From the NCBI GenBank assembly GCA_918797485.1, contig CAKKNE010000002.1:1020501-1084500 (forward strand): a DNA stretch of 64,000 nucleotides. Direction: 5' to 3'. This DNA is from Pelagomonas calceolata. Taxonomy: Eukaryota > Sar > Pelagophyceae > Pelagomonadales > Pelagomonadaceae. Position numbers and translations under genes: made by a program. Numbering within the stretch: position 1 is the stretch's first letter; every line of letters starts with the position of its first letter. This document shows, in pieces, positions 18,418-27,187 of this stretch. Below the pieces are notes generated by a model. The model made no database searches. It was not told the origin of the DNA and saw nothing but the letters and a program-made list of their open reading frames with translations.

Positions 18418-18829
18418 TATAACTGTCTATTGTTGTGGAATCCCGTAGTAAGCCAGGGTCCCGCCCTGTGATGTGGGTGCAAGGCGCGGAGTCTCTGCGT
18501 TGCCTCAGGTCGCGGTCGCCGACGGTAGACTCCGAACGCGACGACGCGCCGAAGGCGTAGGCGAACTGTCCCGAGAGGCGGAAACGGCTGCGAAGAGACG
18601 CCCTGGACTGAATTTGCGCGGGTTGAACCGAGTGCAAAAAACCCGTGACTTTCTGCCCGTGCTCGGATTTGCGGGACGCGCAACGCGGGGCTGAGCAAGT
18701 TCGTGCCCGGCGGGTGAGCCTCAACGTCTTATTTCAGTGCCCGGCGGCTGCGCGTGCAAAAATCCCGGCCCCTGGACGGCTGCTAGCCGACAAAATAAGC
18801 AAATACCCAGGGGGCAGAATTGCTGCAAA
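18418..18829. other. intergenic region, no feature found
   Basis: 412 bp between same-strand genes. I see no promoter element, introner or convincing ORF here. Confidence 0.4.
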
Positions 18830-20512
18830 ATGACCGCTCTCCGCGCCCTCCTCGTCGCCGCGACCACCGCCGCCCTGCGCGTGCCGACGCGCCGCGAGCT
18901 CCTCGTGGGCGGCACGACCTCGATAGCGGCGCCGGCCTTCGCCGACCCGCACGAGTTCGCGCCGTCCGTCGTCGAGGAGGAGTTCTCCACGGGCAAGACC
19001 GGTCTGTTGCTGCTCCCACCGGTAGCGCCCCTGCGCAACTCGTACACCTGGGTTAGAGCCGCCGAGGACGAGGCCGAGGCGGCAGGAATTCTGGCCACTA
19101 ATCCCGCCTTCAAGATGGCCGTGTCCAACTCACTCACTGAACGAGGCCTCAAGCAGGCGTCGGACGCCGCGAAGAAGCTCAAGGACTTGGGGATGGCCAA
19201 CCCGCGCATCTGGTACTGCACCGGGAGGTCTTCCACACAAACAGCCGATATTTTGTGCGACGAGCTAGGAATACCGCATGATAGAATGATGCCCGAGTAC
19301 GTCATGTTGGATGCGAGGGGCTTCGGCGCGCACGAAGGCATCAAGCTGAAAGAACTGGAGAAGCTCCACGCGCAGTACGACGCTAAAAGTAGGTACCTCA
19401 AGCCCGTCGAGGGCGAGGACGGCAGCTACGCCGAGTCCGTCGAGGACGCCTACGCGCGGATCCGGTCCGTGCTCTCGAACTGCGAAACCAGTAGATGCGG
19501 CGAGGAGATCGTCATCGTGGCTCCCGGCGCGGACCTGCTCTCCATCGCGTCGGCGATGTTGAGGGGAGACGACTTGCGGACGCATTTCAAAAACAAACCG
19601 CCGCCCGGCGCCGTCGTCCACTTCGGGGACATGGCCGCGACGGCGAAGCCCTGGACCCCGTCGAAGAGCAACGACCCGGGACCGGCCTGGGCGGCCGCCG
19701 AGCGGGACCGCCTCACGCGCGCGCACGACGACCGCGCGCTCGTCGCGCGCGCGCAAGCTCGAGGCCACCAGGACGTCGACCGTTTAGTGGATGCGCACCA
19801 GGACCACACGATACGAACGGCGCGCCTCGACGCGCAGGCCGCCGCGCGCCAAGCGACGGCGGACTCGCAAAACGAAAAGAACGCCGCGACGAAGGCCGCG
19901 GCCGAAGCGCGCAAGGAGCAGGCCCGCGCGCGGCGCGCGGCGCGCGTCGCGGCCGACCGCGAGCGGATCCTGTCGGCGCCCCAGAAGGCGGCGTCGGAGG
20001 TCTACAGAAAGCCAGAGGTTTCTCAGAAGCCAAAGCCCGCGGCCGCGCCGGCGGCGCCGAAGCCTCTGCGCCAGGCGCTCGCGACGCCGGCTCCCGCCGA
20101 GTCGCTCGAGCTGCTGCCCGAGGACGGCCTCCTCGCGGCGATCCCGCTGGCGCTCGCCATGGCCGCCGTCGGCGGGTCCTCGCTCGACTCGAAGGAGCAA
20201 GCGAAGGCGTCCTACGCCGCCAAGCCCCAGGCCAAGGAGGCGTGGCTCAAGTACAAGGTCTCCGCGCGGAAGCGCCGCGAGGCCGAGGCCGCCCAACTGA
20301 AAGCTGAGGAAGAGGCGGCCCAAAAAGCGGCGGCGGACGAGGCCGCGCTCGCGGCGCAGCGCGAGGTCCTCATCCACGCGAAGATGCCCGAGCTCGAGGA
20401 GCCGTGCGACCCGCTCGACGAGCTGTGCAAGGCGAACTACGAGAACGAGTCCGACGACGCGTGGCTGGCGCAGATCTCGGGGATCATTGCCGATTCGTCT
20501 TCGGAGGAGTAA
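18830..20512 (+). CDS. plastid-targeted histidine-phosphatase-like protein, probably inactive
   Basis: Starting at the ATG at 18830 the protein has 560 residues. The leader ends in RRELLVGGTTSIAAPAFA, a twin-Arg-type lumenal or plastid signal. Residues about 50-260 follow the phosphoglycerate-mutase/histidine-phosphatase fold: NSLTERGLKQASDAAKKLKDLG, then RIWYCTGRSSTQTADILCDELG. The catalytic RHG motif expected in the first strand is not present (LLLLPPVAPLRNSYTW is there), so it is probably a non-catalytic member. Residues about 285-530 are Ala/Lys/Arg/Glu-rich, coiled-coil-like. The end holds a Cys pair and acidic residues. The frame is open upstream but without leader character. Confidence 0.7.
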   Translation: MTALRALLVAATTAALRVPTRRELLVGGTTSIAAPAFADPHEFAPSVVEEEFSTGKTGLLLLPPVAPLRNSYTWVRAAEDEAEAAGILATNPAFKMAVSNSLTERGLKQASDAAKKLKDLGMANPRIWYCTGRSSTQTADILCDELGIPHDRMMPEYVMLDARGFGAHEGIKLKELEKLHAQYDAKSRYLKPVEGEDGSYAESVEDAYARIRSVLSNCETSRCGEEIVIVAPGADLLSIASAMLRGDDLRTHFKNKPPPGAVVHFGDMAATAKPWTPSKSNDPGPAWAAAERDRLTRAHDDRALVARAQARGHQDVDRLVDAHQDHTIRTARLDAQAAARQATADSQNEKNAATKAAAEARKEQARARRAARVAADRERILSAPQKAASEVYRKPEVSQKPKPAAAPAAPKPLRQALATPAPAESLELLPEDGLLAAIPLALAMAAVGGSSLDSKEQAKASYAAKPQAKEAWLKYKVSARKRREAEAAQLKAEEEAAQKAAADEAALAAQREVLIHAKMPELEEPCDPLDELCKANYENESDDAWLAQISGIIADSSSEE

Positions 20513-20567
20513 GCTTACTTAGGGATACTAACCCGTCGATTTCAGGGCTCGCGTTTAGGAAATCGCG

Positions 20568-20589
20568 CTAGCGGCCTGTAAGACACTAG
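20568..20589 (-). promoter_or_regulatory. CTAG-bounded promoter element, copy 6
   Basis: CTAGCGGCCTGTAAG then ACACTAG, reverse orientation, 87 bp upstream of the same-strand gene at 20677 and 55 bp after the previous stop. Confidence 0.8.
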
Positions 20590-20676
20590 GGATGCCAAGC
20601 AGATTTCAGAAGCTTAAGATCGCTGGGCTCGAGCCCGCGACCGCGAAGCAAGCGATCTAGTAGTGGAGCATCGATA

Positions 20677-21888
20677 ATGGCTGCCCCTCCCGGCACTATG
20701 ATGATCACCGTTCCGGCAAATATGCCGCCCGGTGGAACGCTGCAGGTCACAGCTCCAAATGGGCAGCCATTGATGGTGCAGGTCCCGCCCGGCCATGGCC
20801 CTGGCTCGACCTTCGCGGTCCGCGTGCCCGGCCCGCCCGCGCCGCCGGCGCAACCAGTGCTTGTCCAACCCCCGCCGCAACCGACCCCGGCACAAAACTA
20901 CGCAGCGCTCGCCGCGGCGAACGCGCCGCCGACGCAGACGGCGCCGCTGCCCACGCCCAAAGGTCCGTGCCTGCTCGTGGATCACATCGACGTCCCGGGC
21001 GACGGGTCTAGCGTGTTGAATCCCATGTCGCTGGGTGTGGATAGGGGCGGCCAGGCCTTCGCGGGCTACGTCGCGGACGACCTCGACGGCGCCGGCGCAA
21101 AGCCCGCCTACGCGGCAGTTATCTCGACGCGGGACTGGCAGAAGCACTGCCCGGCGGGACAAGACGTGCCGCAGGGCCTCGTGGTTCCCATATACCCATC
21201 GGCCGTCGATCAAAAGGGTCAGATCGAATGGACGGGCGCCGCCGTGGCAGAGCTCCACCTGGACAACTTGGTGACTCCCTGTTGCAAATGCAACGATCCT
21301 CTGTCGGCGAAGGTGACCAAGGACGGCCAGACCTACGAGATCGTGTCCGAAAGTGGAAGATGCATGAGATTGTGCGCTTGCATCCCGTGCCAGCCGTGCG
21401 TCTCCGACTCGGACATGACCCTTGGCGAAGGTGCGGCCCAGGTAAGGCTCAAGGGCGCGAAGACCAAGCCGTGCTGCGATTGTAACCGCAAGGACACGAC
21501 CGTCTTCCGACGTGTCGAGGGAGAGACCAAGGCGGGCATGCACCGGGCCGTCCTCAACACGGAGGCGGCGCTGGGCTCGTGCTTGGGCTCGAAGGGCACC
21601 CGCGAGCTCGTGCGGCACAAGCGCCACTCGGGAGAGTGGTTGCGCGGGCCACTCGGTGGCTACTACTCGGAAGAAAGCAAAAACGGCACGCCGACCGGGA
21701 GCCAGGCGTACAGCATCAGGCTCCCCGCCAAGAACGCGCTGCCACCCGAGGTGTGGTTCGCCGCGACGGTGTTCGAGGGGATCGCGTACCCCTACCACAA
21801 GATGCGCGTGCAAGGAGGAGATTGTAGACCTTCATTTGAACCGGATTATAGTGCCGGCGCGCCGTGCGGGATGGAGATGAACCGTTAG
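20677..21888 (+). CDS. Cys-rich protein with N-terminal proline/glycine module
   Basis: A 403-residue protein. Residues 8-50 form a module of the pattern VPANMPPGGTLQV-PNGQPLMVQVPPGHGPGSTF-V-VP, which resembles short Pro/Gly repeats common in stramenopile membrane-associated proteins. A Pro-rich linker follows. Residues about 200-280 hold eight to ten Cys in pairs (TPCCKCN, CMRLCACIPCQPC, KPCCDCNRKD), somewhat like the Cys-rich core of phospholipid scramblases, but no clear terminal membrane helix or calcium motif is seen. The function is left open. Confidence 0.62.
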   Translation: MAAPPGTMMITVPANMPPGGTLQVTAPNGQPLMVQVPPGHGPGSTFAVRVPGPPAPPAQPVLVQPPPQPTPAQNYAALAAANAPPTQTAPLPTPKGPCLLVDHIDVPGDGSSVLNPMSLGVDRGGQAFAGYVADDLDGAGAKPAYAAVISTRDWQKHCPAGQDVPQGLVVPIYPSAVDQKGQIEWTGAAVAELHLDNLVTPCCKCNDPLSAKVTKDGQTYEIVSESGRCMRLCACIPCQPCVSDSDMTLGEGAAQVRLKGAKTKPCCDCNRKDTTVFRRVEGETKAGMHRAVLNTEAALGSCLGSKGTRELVRHKRHSGEWLRGPLGGYYSEESKNGTPTGSQAYSIRLPAKNALPPEVWFAATVFEGIAYPYHKMRVQGGDCRPSFEPDYSAGAPCGMEMNR

Positions 21889-22035
21889 CGTCCACGGTCC
21901 GTCGCGGCGCACTTTCCCCGCCTCAAATTTTACCCCATCCCTACCCCTGGGCCTTCTTTCCCGTTTCGCGCGCAGCATACACAACCCGCTCGTCGCGGCT
22001 CGACGACTGACTTAATCCTTCTTAACAACTAGCTA

Positions 22036-23292
22036 CTAGGCGTCAGGCGCGCTCTCGATGAACCCCGGCTCGCCCTCCTGGATGGGCCGCGTCTTGATGA
22101 AATTGTCCAGGTTGCAGACGTACTTGGGTTCCTTCGTCGCCATCGCTCCCGTCGCCGGGTGGCGCGCGACGCGATACATGTCGACGTATCGATGGTTCCG
22201 AAGGATCCGCGAGAACGGTCGCGCTCTTCTTTCAATCGCGCTGGACAGCAGCGTCGGGTCGTAGTAGACCGCCGACAGCATCACCTGGTTCCCATCAATA
22301 TCTAACGCGGCGAGAGTGACAAACACGGTCTCGACCTTTTGCGCTCCGCCCGGATAGCCCGCGTTGAACGGCGAGGCCGCGTCCTTCACGCTGTGCCGTA
22401 GCGTGATGATATTGCATTGGTTCCGCCACGTCGCATAGCGGGACCGCACAAGAGGCAGATCTACGGTCTGCCCGCTCGACGTCATGCCTTGCATCGTGAA
22501 CTCCATGTTGTAGAGGAAGCCCATGCTCGACTGGTTCGAGTTGCGCAGCACCATGAAGCGCACTTGCAGGCTGTCGTCGTTGACCACGCTGTCCGGACTG
22601 AAGATGCCCGAGCGCGCCGGCCGGAGCGCGCGCGCGACGATCAGCGCCGAGGCGACACTCAAAAGTAGCCAGTGAATCCAGCCGTAGATCGCCAGCACGG
22701 TGATCTCGAGCGGCGTTGAAGCTTTCGTCGGCTGCCAGCCAAAAATCTTATCCGTGCTCAGCCGGACCGTCGTCAGCGCGAGGATGACGTTGTCCCGGAA
22801 GCGGACGTTTTGCTCTTCGATGACCTGCGCCAGCGTGAGCAGCGACCCGCAGAGTAAGATCACGAGCATTTCCGACAGGAGCTCGCCCACGATTAATTTT
22901 GACCAACTCAACTCGTGGACGAGACGAAACCATACGTCTTCTAGCGTCCCGAAGGAGAACACCGAAGCTTCGCCCTCTATGGCCACCGTGTACGGCGCCA
23001 GGATGTCCGCGTTGTGAAAAACGCTCGCGTCGAGCGTCTCGCGGCTCCGCAGGTCCGGCCCGTCCGCGCCGCCGGGAGCCGCCACCTTTGGAGCAGTCTC
23101 CTCGGTGGCGGGCGCGGGCGACACGCGCTGCTTGGCGGCATCACGGTCCGCTTTCGCGAACGCCGCGGCGAAATCGGGATGGCGGAACTCGCCGGGCGGC
23201 ACCGGCAGGCGGAGAGCACTTCGCACCGCATGCCTGCGGTTCCACGCGCCGTAGCCATTGAATCCCCAGGGAGCCTTGTGTTTTTTCGGCAT
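22036..23292 (-). CDS. inward-rectifier K+ channel-like protein with altered pore
   Basis: With the ATG at 23292 the protein has 418 residues. The Kir layout is visible: membrane helix 1 about residues 134-156, a pore loop about 167-190, helix 2 about 195-220 ending RALRPARSGI, then a cytoplasmic sandwich domain (LQVRFMVLRNSNQ, LYNMEFTMQG, LPLVRSRYATWRN, LRHSVKDAASPFN, the last like the H-x-ID-x-xSPL motif). The selectivity filter is not T-x-G-Y-G: TTVRLSTDKIFGW stands at residues 174-186. It may thus be non-selective or not a channel. Kir proteins set membrane potential. The promoter element is 122 bp upstream. Confidence 0.68.
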   Translation of the reverse strand: MPKKHKAPWGFNGYGAWNRRHAVRSALRLPVPPGEFRHPDFAAAFAKADRDAAKQRVSPAPATEETAPKVAAPGGADGPDLRSRETLDASVFHNADILAPYTVAIEGEASVFSFGTLEDVWFRLVHELSWSKLIVGELLSEMLVILLCGSLLTLAQVIEEQNVRFRDNVILALTTVRLSTDKIFGWQPTKASTPLEITVLAIYGWIHWLLLSVASALIVARALRPARSGIFSPDSVVNDDSLQVRFMVLRNSNQSSMGFLYNMEFTMQGMTSSGQTVDLPLVRSRYATWRNQCNIITLRHSVKDAASPFNAGYPGGAQKVETVFVTLAALDIDGNQVMLSAVYYDPTLLSSAIERRARPFSRILRNHRYVDMYRVARHPATGAMATKEPKYVCNLDNFIKTRPIQEGEPGFIESAPDA

Positions 23293-23413
23293 TTTTGTCC
23301 AACAACCGCTAGCCAGCTGCCCGCACAGCTCAATTTGGTAGCTGAGAGACGTCCAATGGCGGGCACTTGACCAATGCGGGCAGCCCGGGCAGCCACAGCG
23401 CCTGGATTTTTTG

Positions 23414-23435
23414 CTAGTATGTGTGGACACGCTAG
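23414..23435 (+). promoter_or_regulatory. CTAG-bounded promoter element, diverged copy 7
   Basis: CTAGTATGTGTGG then ACACGCTAG. It keeps the length of 22 bp and both ends but differs in the middle. It lies between the divergent starts at 23292 and 23611. Confidence 0.5.
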
Positions 23436-23610
23436 TTCCCGGGATTAGGCCGATCGAGAGACCGGTCGCGCTGCTCACGCGCGAGCTTGAGGCGGCAGTT
23501 GAAGGTCGCGAGTGCAGCGCCCACAGCCCAGGAGACAGCACGCGCTGTCGCTAGCCGAGCGAGCACCAATCAAGAGAGCTTAGGTCAAAAAGCTTCTCCC
23601 ACCGGCTGCG

Positions 23611-26133
23611 ATGCCGCCCAAAAAGAAGAGCAAAACGAGCACGCCGGCGACGCTCCCCTGCTTCGCCACCGCACGCTTGACGATCATCGGCGCGAACCCC
23701 GTCCAGCGCAAGATCTGGGCGAAATGCGGCGGCCCGACGTTTTTGAAGCCGAGCCAAGTAAACCAGCTCACGAATGACCGCGACTACGTCGTCGTCGCGG
23801 CGGCCGTCGACGCCTCAATCATCCAAACAAAAAAGGGCGCCGCGCTCGTCGTCACGGACCGCTGGCTCACGGCGTCGATCGAGCGCAACGCGCTGCAGGA
23901 CGCGGCCGCGCACGCGTGGCCCCCTCCACAAGAATCGACGGAGGTTACACTGATGCCGCCGCCGGGCTTTGAAAGGCCCGTGCGCTGCGTTGCGTACGAC
24001 TGCGACGCTGAGTGGGTCGCGGCCGTCCGCGGTTTAGTCAGGGACCACCGGCCCCACGTCGTGTTACTACGTGGCGCGTCGGGCGCCGACGCGTTGGGCG
24101 ACGGCTGGCGCGTCGCGGCCTCCTCCACATCAACTGCGATCCTCGCGCGGTGCGAGGGAACGAGTCTGGACGCGCCTGAGCATGCTTGCGCGTGGCGGTC
24201 GAGAGCGGGCGACGTCTTCGCCGTCGGCGACGATTTACGGAATTGGGCTTCTGATCGGCCCCGCGACGATATTTTGACGGTGTTCACCTCTCAAAACCTC
24301 GAGGCCGCGGGTTTGAGAGATGCCTACGCCTTATTAAGGCCGGGCCGGGCCGTGCCAGCAACGGCACCCACTGAAGCGTCCTGCGACTCGCTGCGCTACG
24401 GCGACGCCTTCGCTCAAAAATACGGCGACTCGAATCCACTAAGGAGGCCCGCTCCCCAAGAAACGATCCCGGGCCGCGCCGAGCTCTGGACGTCGTTTTA
24501 CGGCGGCGGCGTCCACCGGTTGTTGGACTGCTGCGCCGCGTCGCCCGACAATTGCCAGAGGTGGGGCCGCGTTCTAGCATTAGACGCGAAAAGGCGGACG
24601 GCCCTCCGCCCGGGACCCGCTGAAGATGACGTACCACGCGCCTCATCTGTTATTGTGTTTGAGGGCGACCATGACAATGAAGCGAAGAAGGAGGCCGGTA
24701 GAAGGACGTCCGCGCGGCGAGGCTGCATCCAGGCCTTTCCCAGCGAAGCCCTCAAGGAGCGCTCGCCTTTGCCCGTCACGAGACGGGTTTGTGCTGCTCT
24801 GTCCAAGGTCTTTAAGTTGGAGGCGGCGCGCTTAGGTGGTGATCGGAAGACGCGCAGGCCGGGCGAAGCCCACGGCACCTGCAACACGCAAGTATTGATG
24901 TTCGAGCGGGCCCACGCCATGGTGTTGAGCTGGCCGTATCAACTGCGGACGGACGAGGACGTCTACGAGAAACTAGTGGGAGAGCGGCCCTACATGTCTG
25001 TGGATGGGAGACCGGCGCGCACCGTCGCGCGAGCCCTTAATGGAGAGCTCGACACCTGGGAGGCCTGCGCCGAGTCGTTGCGAGAATCATCGTTAAATGA
25101 CCCCTTCGAGACTGATGCATTGATCGCTTCCGCAAAGATGGCCAAGGTGTTTGGCATTTCCGTGGGAGACGGTGTGGTTGATGCTGAGGAGAAGGAGGGT
25201 AAACTCCGAGGAGCGTACGAGGTCGTGCAATACCTGAGAAAGGCGGGATATGGACAAAGACCGTCGGTGGATGACGCCGTGGATGCCATGAGAGGGGATG
25301 AGAAATTCCGCGCGAAGCTCACGCAGTTCGCGAAGCACGGTCTAGATCGGCACGCCGAGTTCTTCGACGCGCCGTTGTCGGAAGCTGAGGTCTTGGAAGG
25401 TCACTCGCTCATCATGCGGGGGCTGCGGGGCGCGGATTCTCTCTGGAGGCGCTGCGTTCCCGATTATGATCACACGCAGTGGGTTGTGGTCCGGGTCGGT
25501 GGCGCTCGTCGAAGACTAGCGGGTGACTGCGGCCACGACATGGACTTTTTGGTCACGCACCCGCAGATTTGTTCGTACGCTCGGTTGAAGCCGGTGCTCG
25601 ATGCCATCTTGGTGGGACTGAACGCGGAGCGTTCTTCGGTAGATTACGGCAGCGGCCAGCAGGACCTCCCCATCACGAATTACGGCGAGCACGTCGGGTC
25701 TGTCTTAGCGCAAAACACTCCTGAAGAGTTATACAACGTGCCGGTGATCCAACAAATTCGACGGGAGATCACGGGCACGGGAAGCGGTTGGCAGCACTGG
25801 GACCACCTCGCTCGCCATTTTGGGGTATTTCATACGAAGGCCGGCAAAAGAAGGAGGCGCATCGACATCGTCGTGTCGTCGCACCTCGAGTGGCCGTTCG
25901 CTCTTCTGTCCTGGACGGGGGGCAAGGTCTACAATCGTCTGTTGAGAGACTACGCGAACAAGATCGGCTGCTCGCTCTCGGCGCACTGCCTCATGACCGT
26001 GCCCGCCGACGCGTCGTCTCCCCGATTGGTCCCTCAGGAGACGCACCCCGGGACGCCCGTGCCGCGGACCGAGGAGGACGTGCTGCGGCTGCTCGGCGTG
26101 CCGTGGCTGCCGCCTCATTTACGGGACGTGTGA
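23611..26133 (+). CDS. family X DNA polymerase (lambda/mu/TdT-like) with BRCT region
   Basis: An 840-residue, single-exon gene. Residues 1-110, after a basic MPPKKKSK start, look like a BRCT domain (YVVVAAAVDASIIQ, ALVVTDRWLTASI). A second weak BRCT-like or linker region follows. From about residue 430 the Pol X core is clear: AKMAKVFGISVGDGVV, a thumb-like region, then VVVRVGGARRRLAGDCGHDMDFLVTHP with catalytic Asp643 and Asp645, and KRRRRIDIVVSSHLEWPFALLSWTGGKVYNR with Asp752. All three metal-binding Asp are present. Such polymerases fill gaps in end joining and base-excision repair in the nucleus. It is larger than human Pol lambda (575) because of an expanded middle region. Confidence 0.85.
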   Translation: MPPKKKSKTSTPATLPCFATARLTIIGANPVQRKIWAKCGGPTFLKPSQVNQLTNDRDYVVVAAAVDASIIQTKKGAALVVTDRWLTASIERNALQDAAAHAWPPPQESTEVTLMPPPGFERPVRCVAYDCDAEWVAAVRGLVRDHRPHVVLLRGASGADALGDGWRVAASSTSTAILARCEGTSLDAPEHACAWRSRAGDVFAVGDDLRNWASDRPRDDILTVFTSQNLEAAGLRDAYALLRPGRAVPATAPTEASCDSLRYGDAFAQKYGDSNPLRRPAPQETIPGRAELWTSFYGGGVHRLLDCCAASPDNCQRWGRVLALDAKRRTALRPGPAEDDVPRASSVIVFEGDHDNEAKKEAGRRTSARRGCIQAFPSEALKERSPLPVTRRVCAALSKVFKLEAARLGGDRKTRRPGEAHGTCNTQVLMFERAHAMVLSWPYQLRTDEDVYEKLVGERPYMSVDGRPARTVARALNGELDTWEACAESLRESSLNDPFETDALIASAKMAKVFGISVGDGVVDAEEKEGKLRGAYEVVQYLRKAGYGQRPSVDDAVDAMRGDEKFRAKLTQFAKHGLDRHAEFFDAPLSEAEVLEGHSLIMRGLRGADSLWRRCVPDYDHTQWVVVRVGGARRRLAGDCGHDMDFLVTHPQICSYARLKPVLDAILVGLNAERSSVDYGSGQQDLPITNYGEHVGSVLAQNTPEELYNVPVIQQIRREITGTGSGWQHWDHLARHFGVFHTKAGKRRRRIDIVVSSHLEWPFALLSWTGGKVYNRLLRDYANKIGCSLSAHCLMTVPADASSPRLVPQETHPGTPVPRTEEDVLRLLGVPWLPPHLRDV

Positions 26134-26322
26134 TAAGAAGATGTGTAGTTCGTGGGCTCCCGATACGAAATGCCCATCCCGGGTTTTTGCTCTCAGGTCG
26201 GCCTTTGGTTTTTGCCATTGATCTCGGCGCCAGCCGTCGCGAAGACAAAAAAAACAAGCGGGACAGCAAGCCCTCTACTATAGCCACCCTCACCACGGCC
26301 ACCATCACCTCCACCGTTCATC

Positions 26323-26817
26323 ATGCAGAGTTTGCTCTCATTAAGTTTTATCATGGCCAGCTCCTCTCTCACCCCCAAGACCCATCTACGCCTGCCGGTC
26401 ACCACCACAAAAGTCGCGACGCTCACCCCGCTACGCGAGGAACAAATCCTGACGCCCCGGGAGCTCGTCAAGCCGGCCGAGTGTCCCGCGCGTCGGGCCG
26501 CGTCCGGTGCCTCAGCTCTAAAAAACGCTTTCGCCGACGCGAGAGCCGAGGGACGCGCGGCGCTCATCCCCTACCTCACCGCCGGCTACCCCACCAAGGA
26601 CGAGACCGTGGACCTCCTCCTCGCGACGCAAGCGGGCGGCGCCGACGTGATAGAATTAGGCGTGCCGTGCGGCGACCCCTTCATGGAACAAGTCCGCCGC
26701 GCGGCCGGCGACGTAGGAGCAAGGCGACCATCTGCCTATCCTCAAATTGAGCCGCAGCGTGAAGCGGGTGAACCCAGGTATTTTCGTAACCACTTGGCGA
26801 TACGCCCACATCTATGA
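26323..26817 (+). pseudogene. 5' fragment of a tryptophan synthase alpha gene
   Basis: The first 70 residues are a plausible plastid leader (MQSLLSLSFIMASS, Thr/Pro-rich). Then LKNAFADARAEGRAALIPYL, TAGYPTKDETVDLLLATQAG and GADVIELGVPCGDPFMEQ match the start of TrpA (the catalytic-Glu strand IELGVP and the DP of the next loop). After DPFMEQ (about 26692) similarity stops and the frame runs out at 26817 in sequence that is the antisense of an ankyrin gene. Two thirds of the TIM barrel is therefore missing. Either the locus is broken by a rearrangement or the remaining exons lie elsewhere; GTCCGCC directly after DPFMEQ could be an intron donor. Confidence 0.65.
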
Positions 26818-27001
26818 GCCGCTCGACCTCTTGTACGTTGCCGTCCTCGACCGCGTCCATGAGATTTTTTACGTCAAGCGCGTCCTCCGAGCCAAAGTCT
26901 GCGCCGTATTTGGACTTCCACAACGCGAGTTCGTCCACGCTTTCGCCGGCGTGAGACAGGGACACGGCGGCCAGCGCTATCAATTGAATGAGCTTAATCA
27001 T
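26681..27001 (-). pseudogene. 5' fragment of a secreted ankyrin-repeat protein
   Basis: With the ATG at 27001 the protein begins MIKLIQLIALAAVSLSHAGES, a good signal peptide. Two ankyrin-like units follow: LMDAVEDGNVQEVERLIDVG and HPLHAAAQFEDRQMVALLL. The unit breaks off at LLL (about 26714) and the frame then reads 10 residues of antisense TrpA sequence to a stop at 26681. The gene is therefore truncated at the same point as the TrpA fragment on the other strand. Confidence 0.55.
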
Positions 27002-27187
27002 CTTTGTGTCAGCTCGGACGTCGTCACGCCCGACGGGCGACGGTTTGGCGTCTTTCTTACGCACGGCAACAAGACTGCGCGCGCGCGCGGGTGTGAGCGA
27101 CGCTGAATATTGACCTAGAAAACCCGTTTTTTCTAGGGGGAAGTACTAGTATACATCTTAGTAGCAGGGGAGCAGCAAGTAGGGGAG

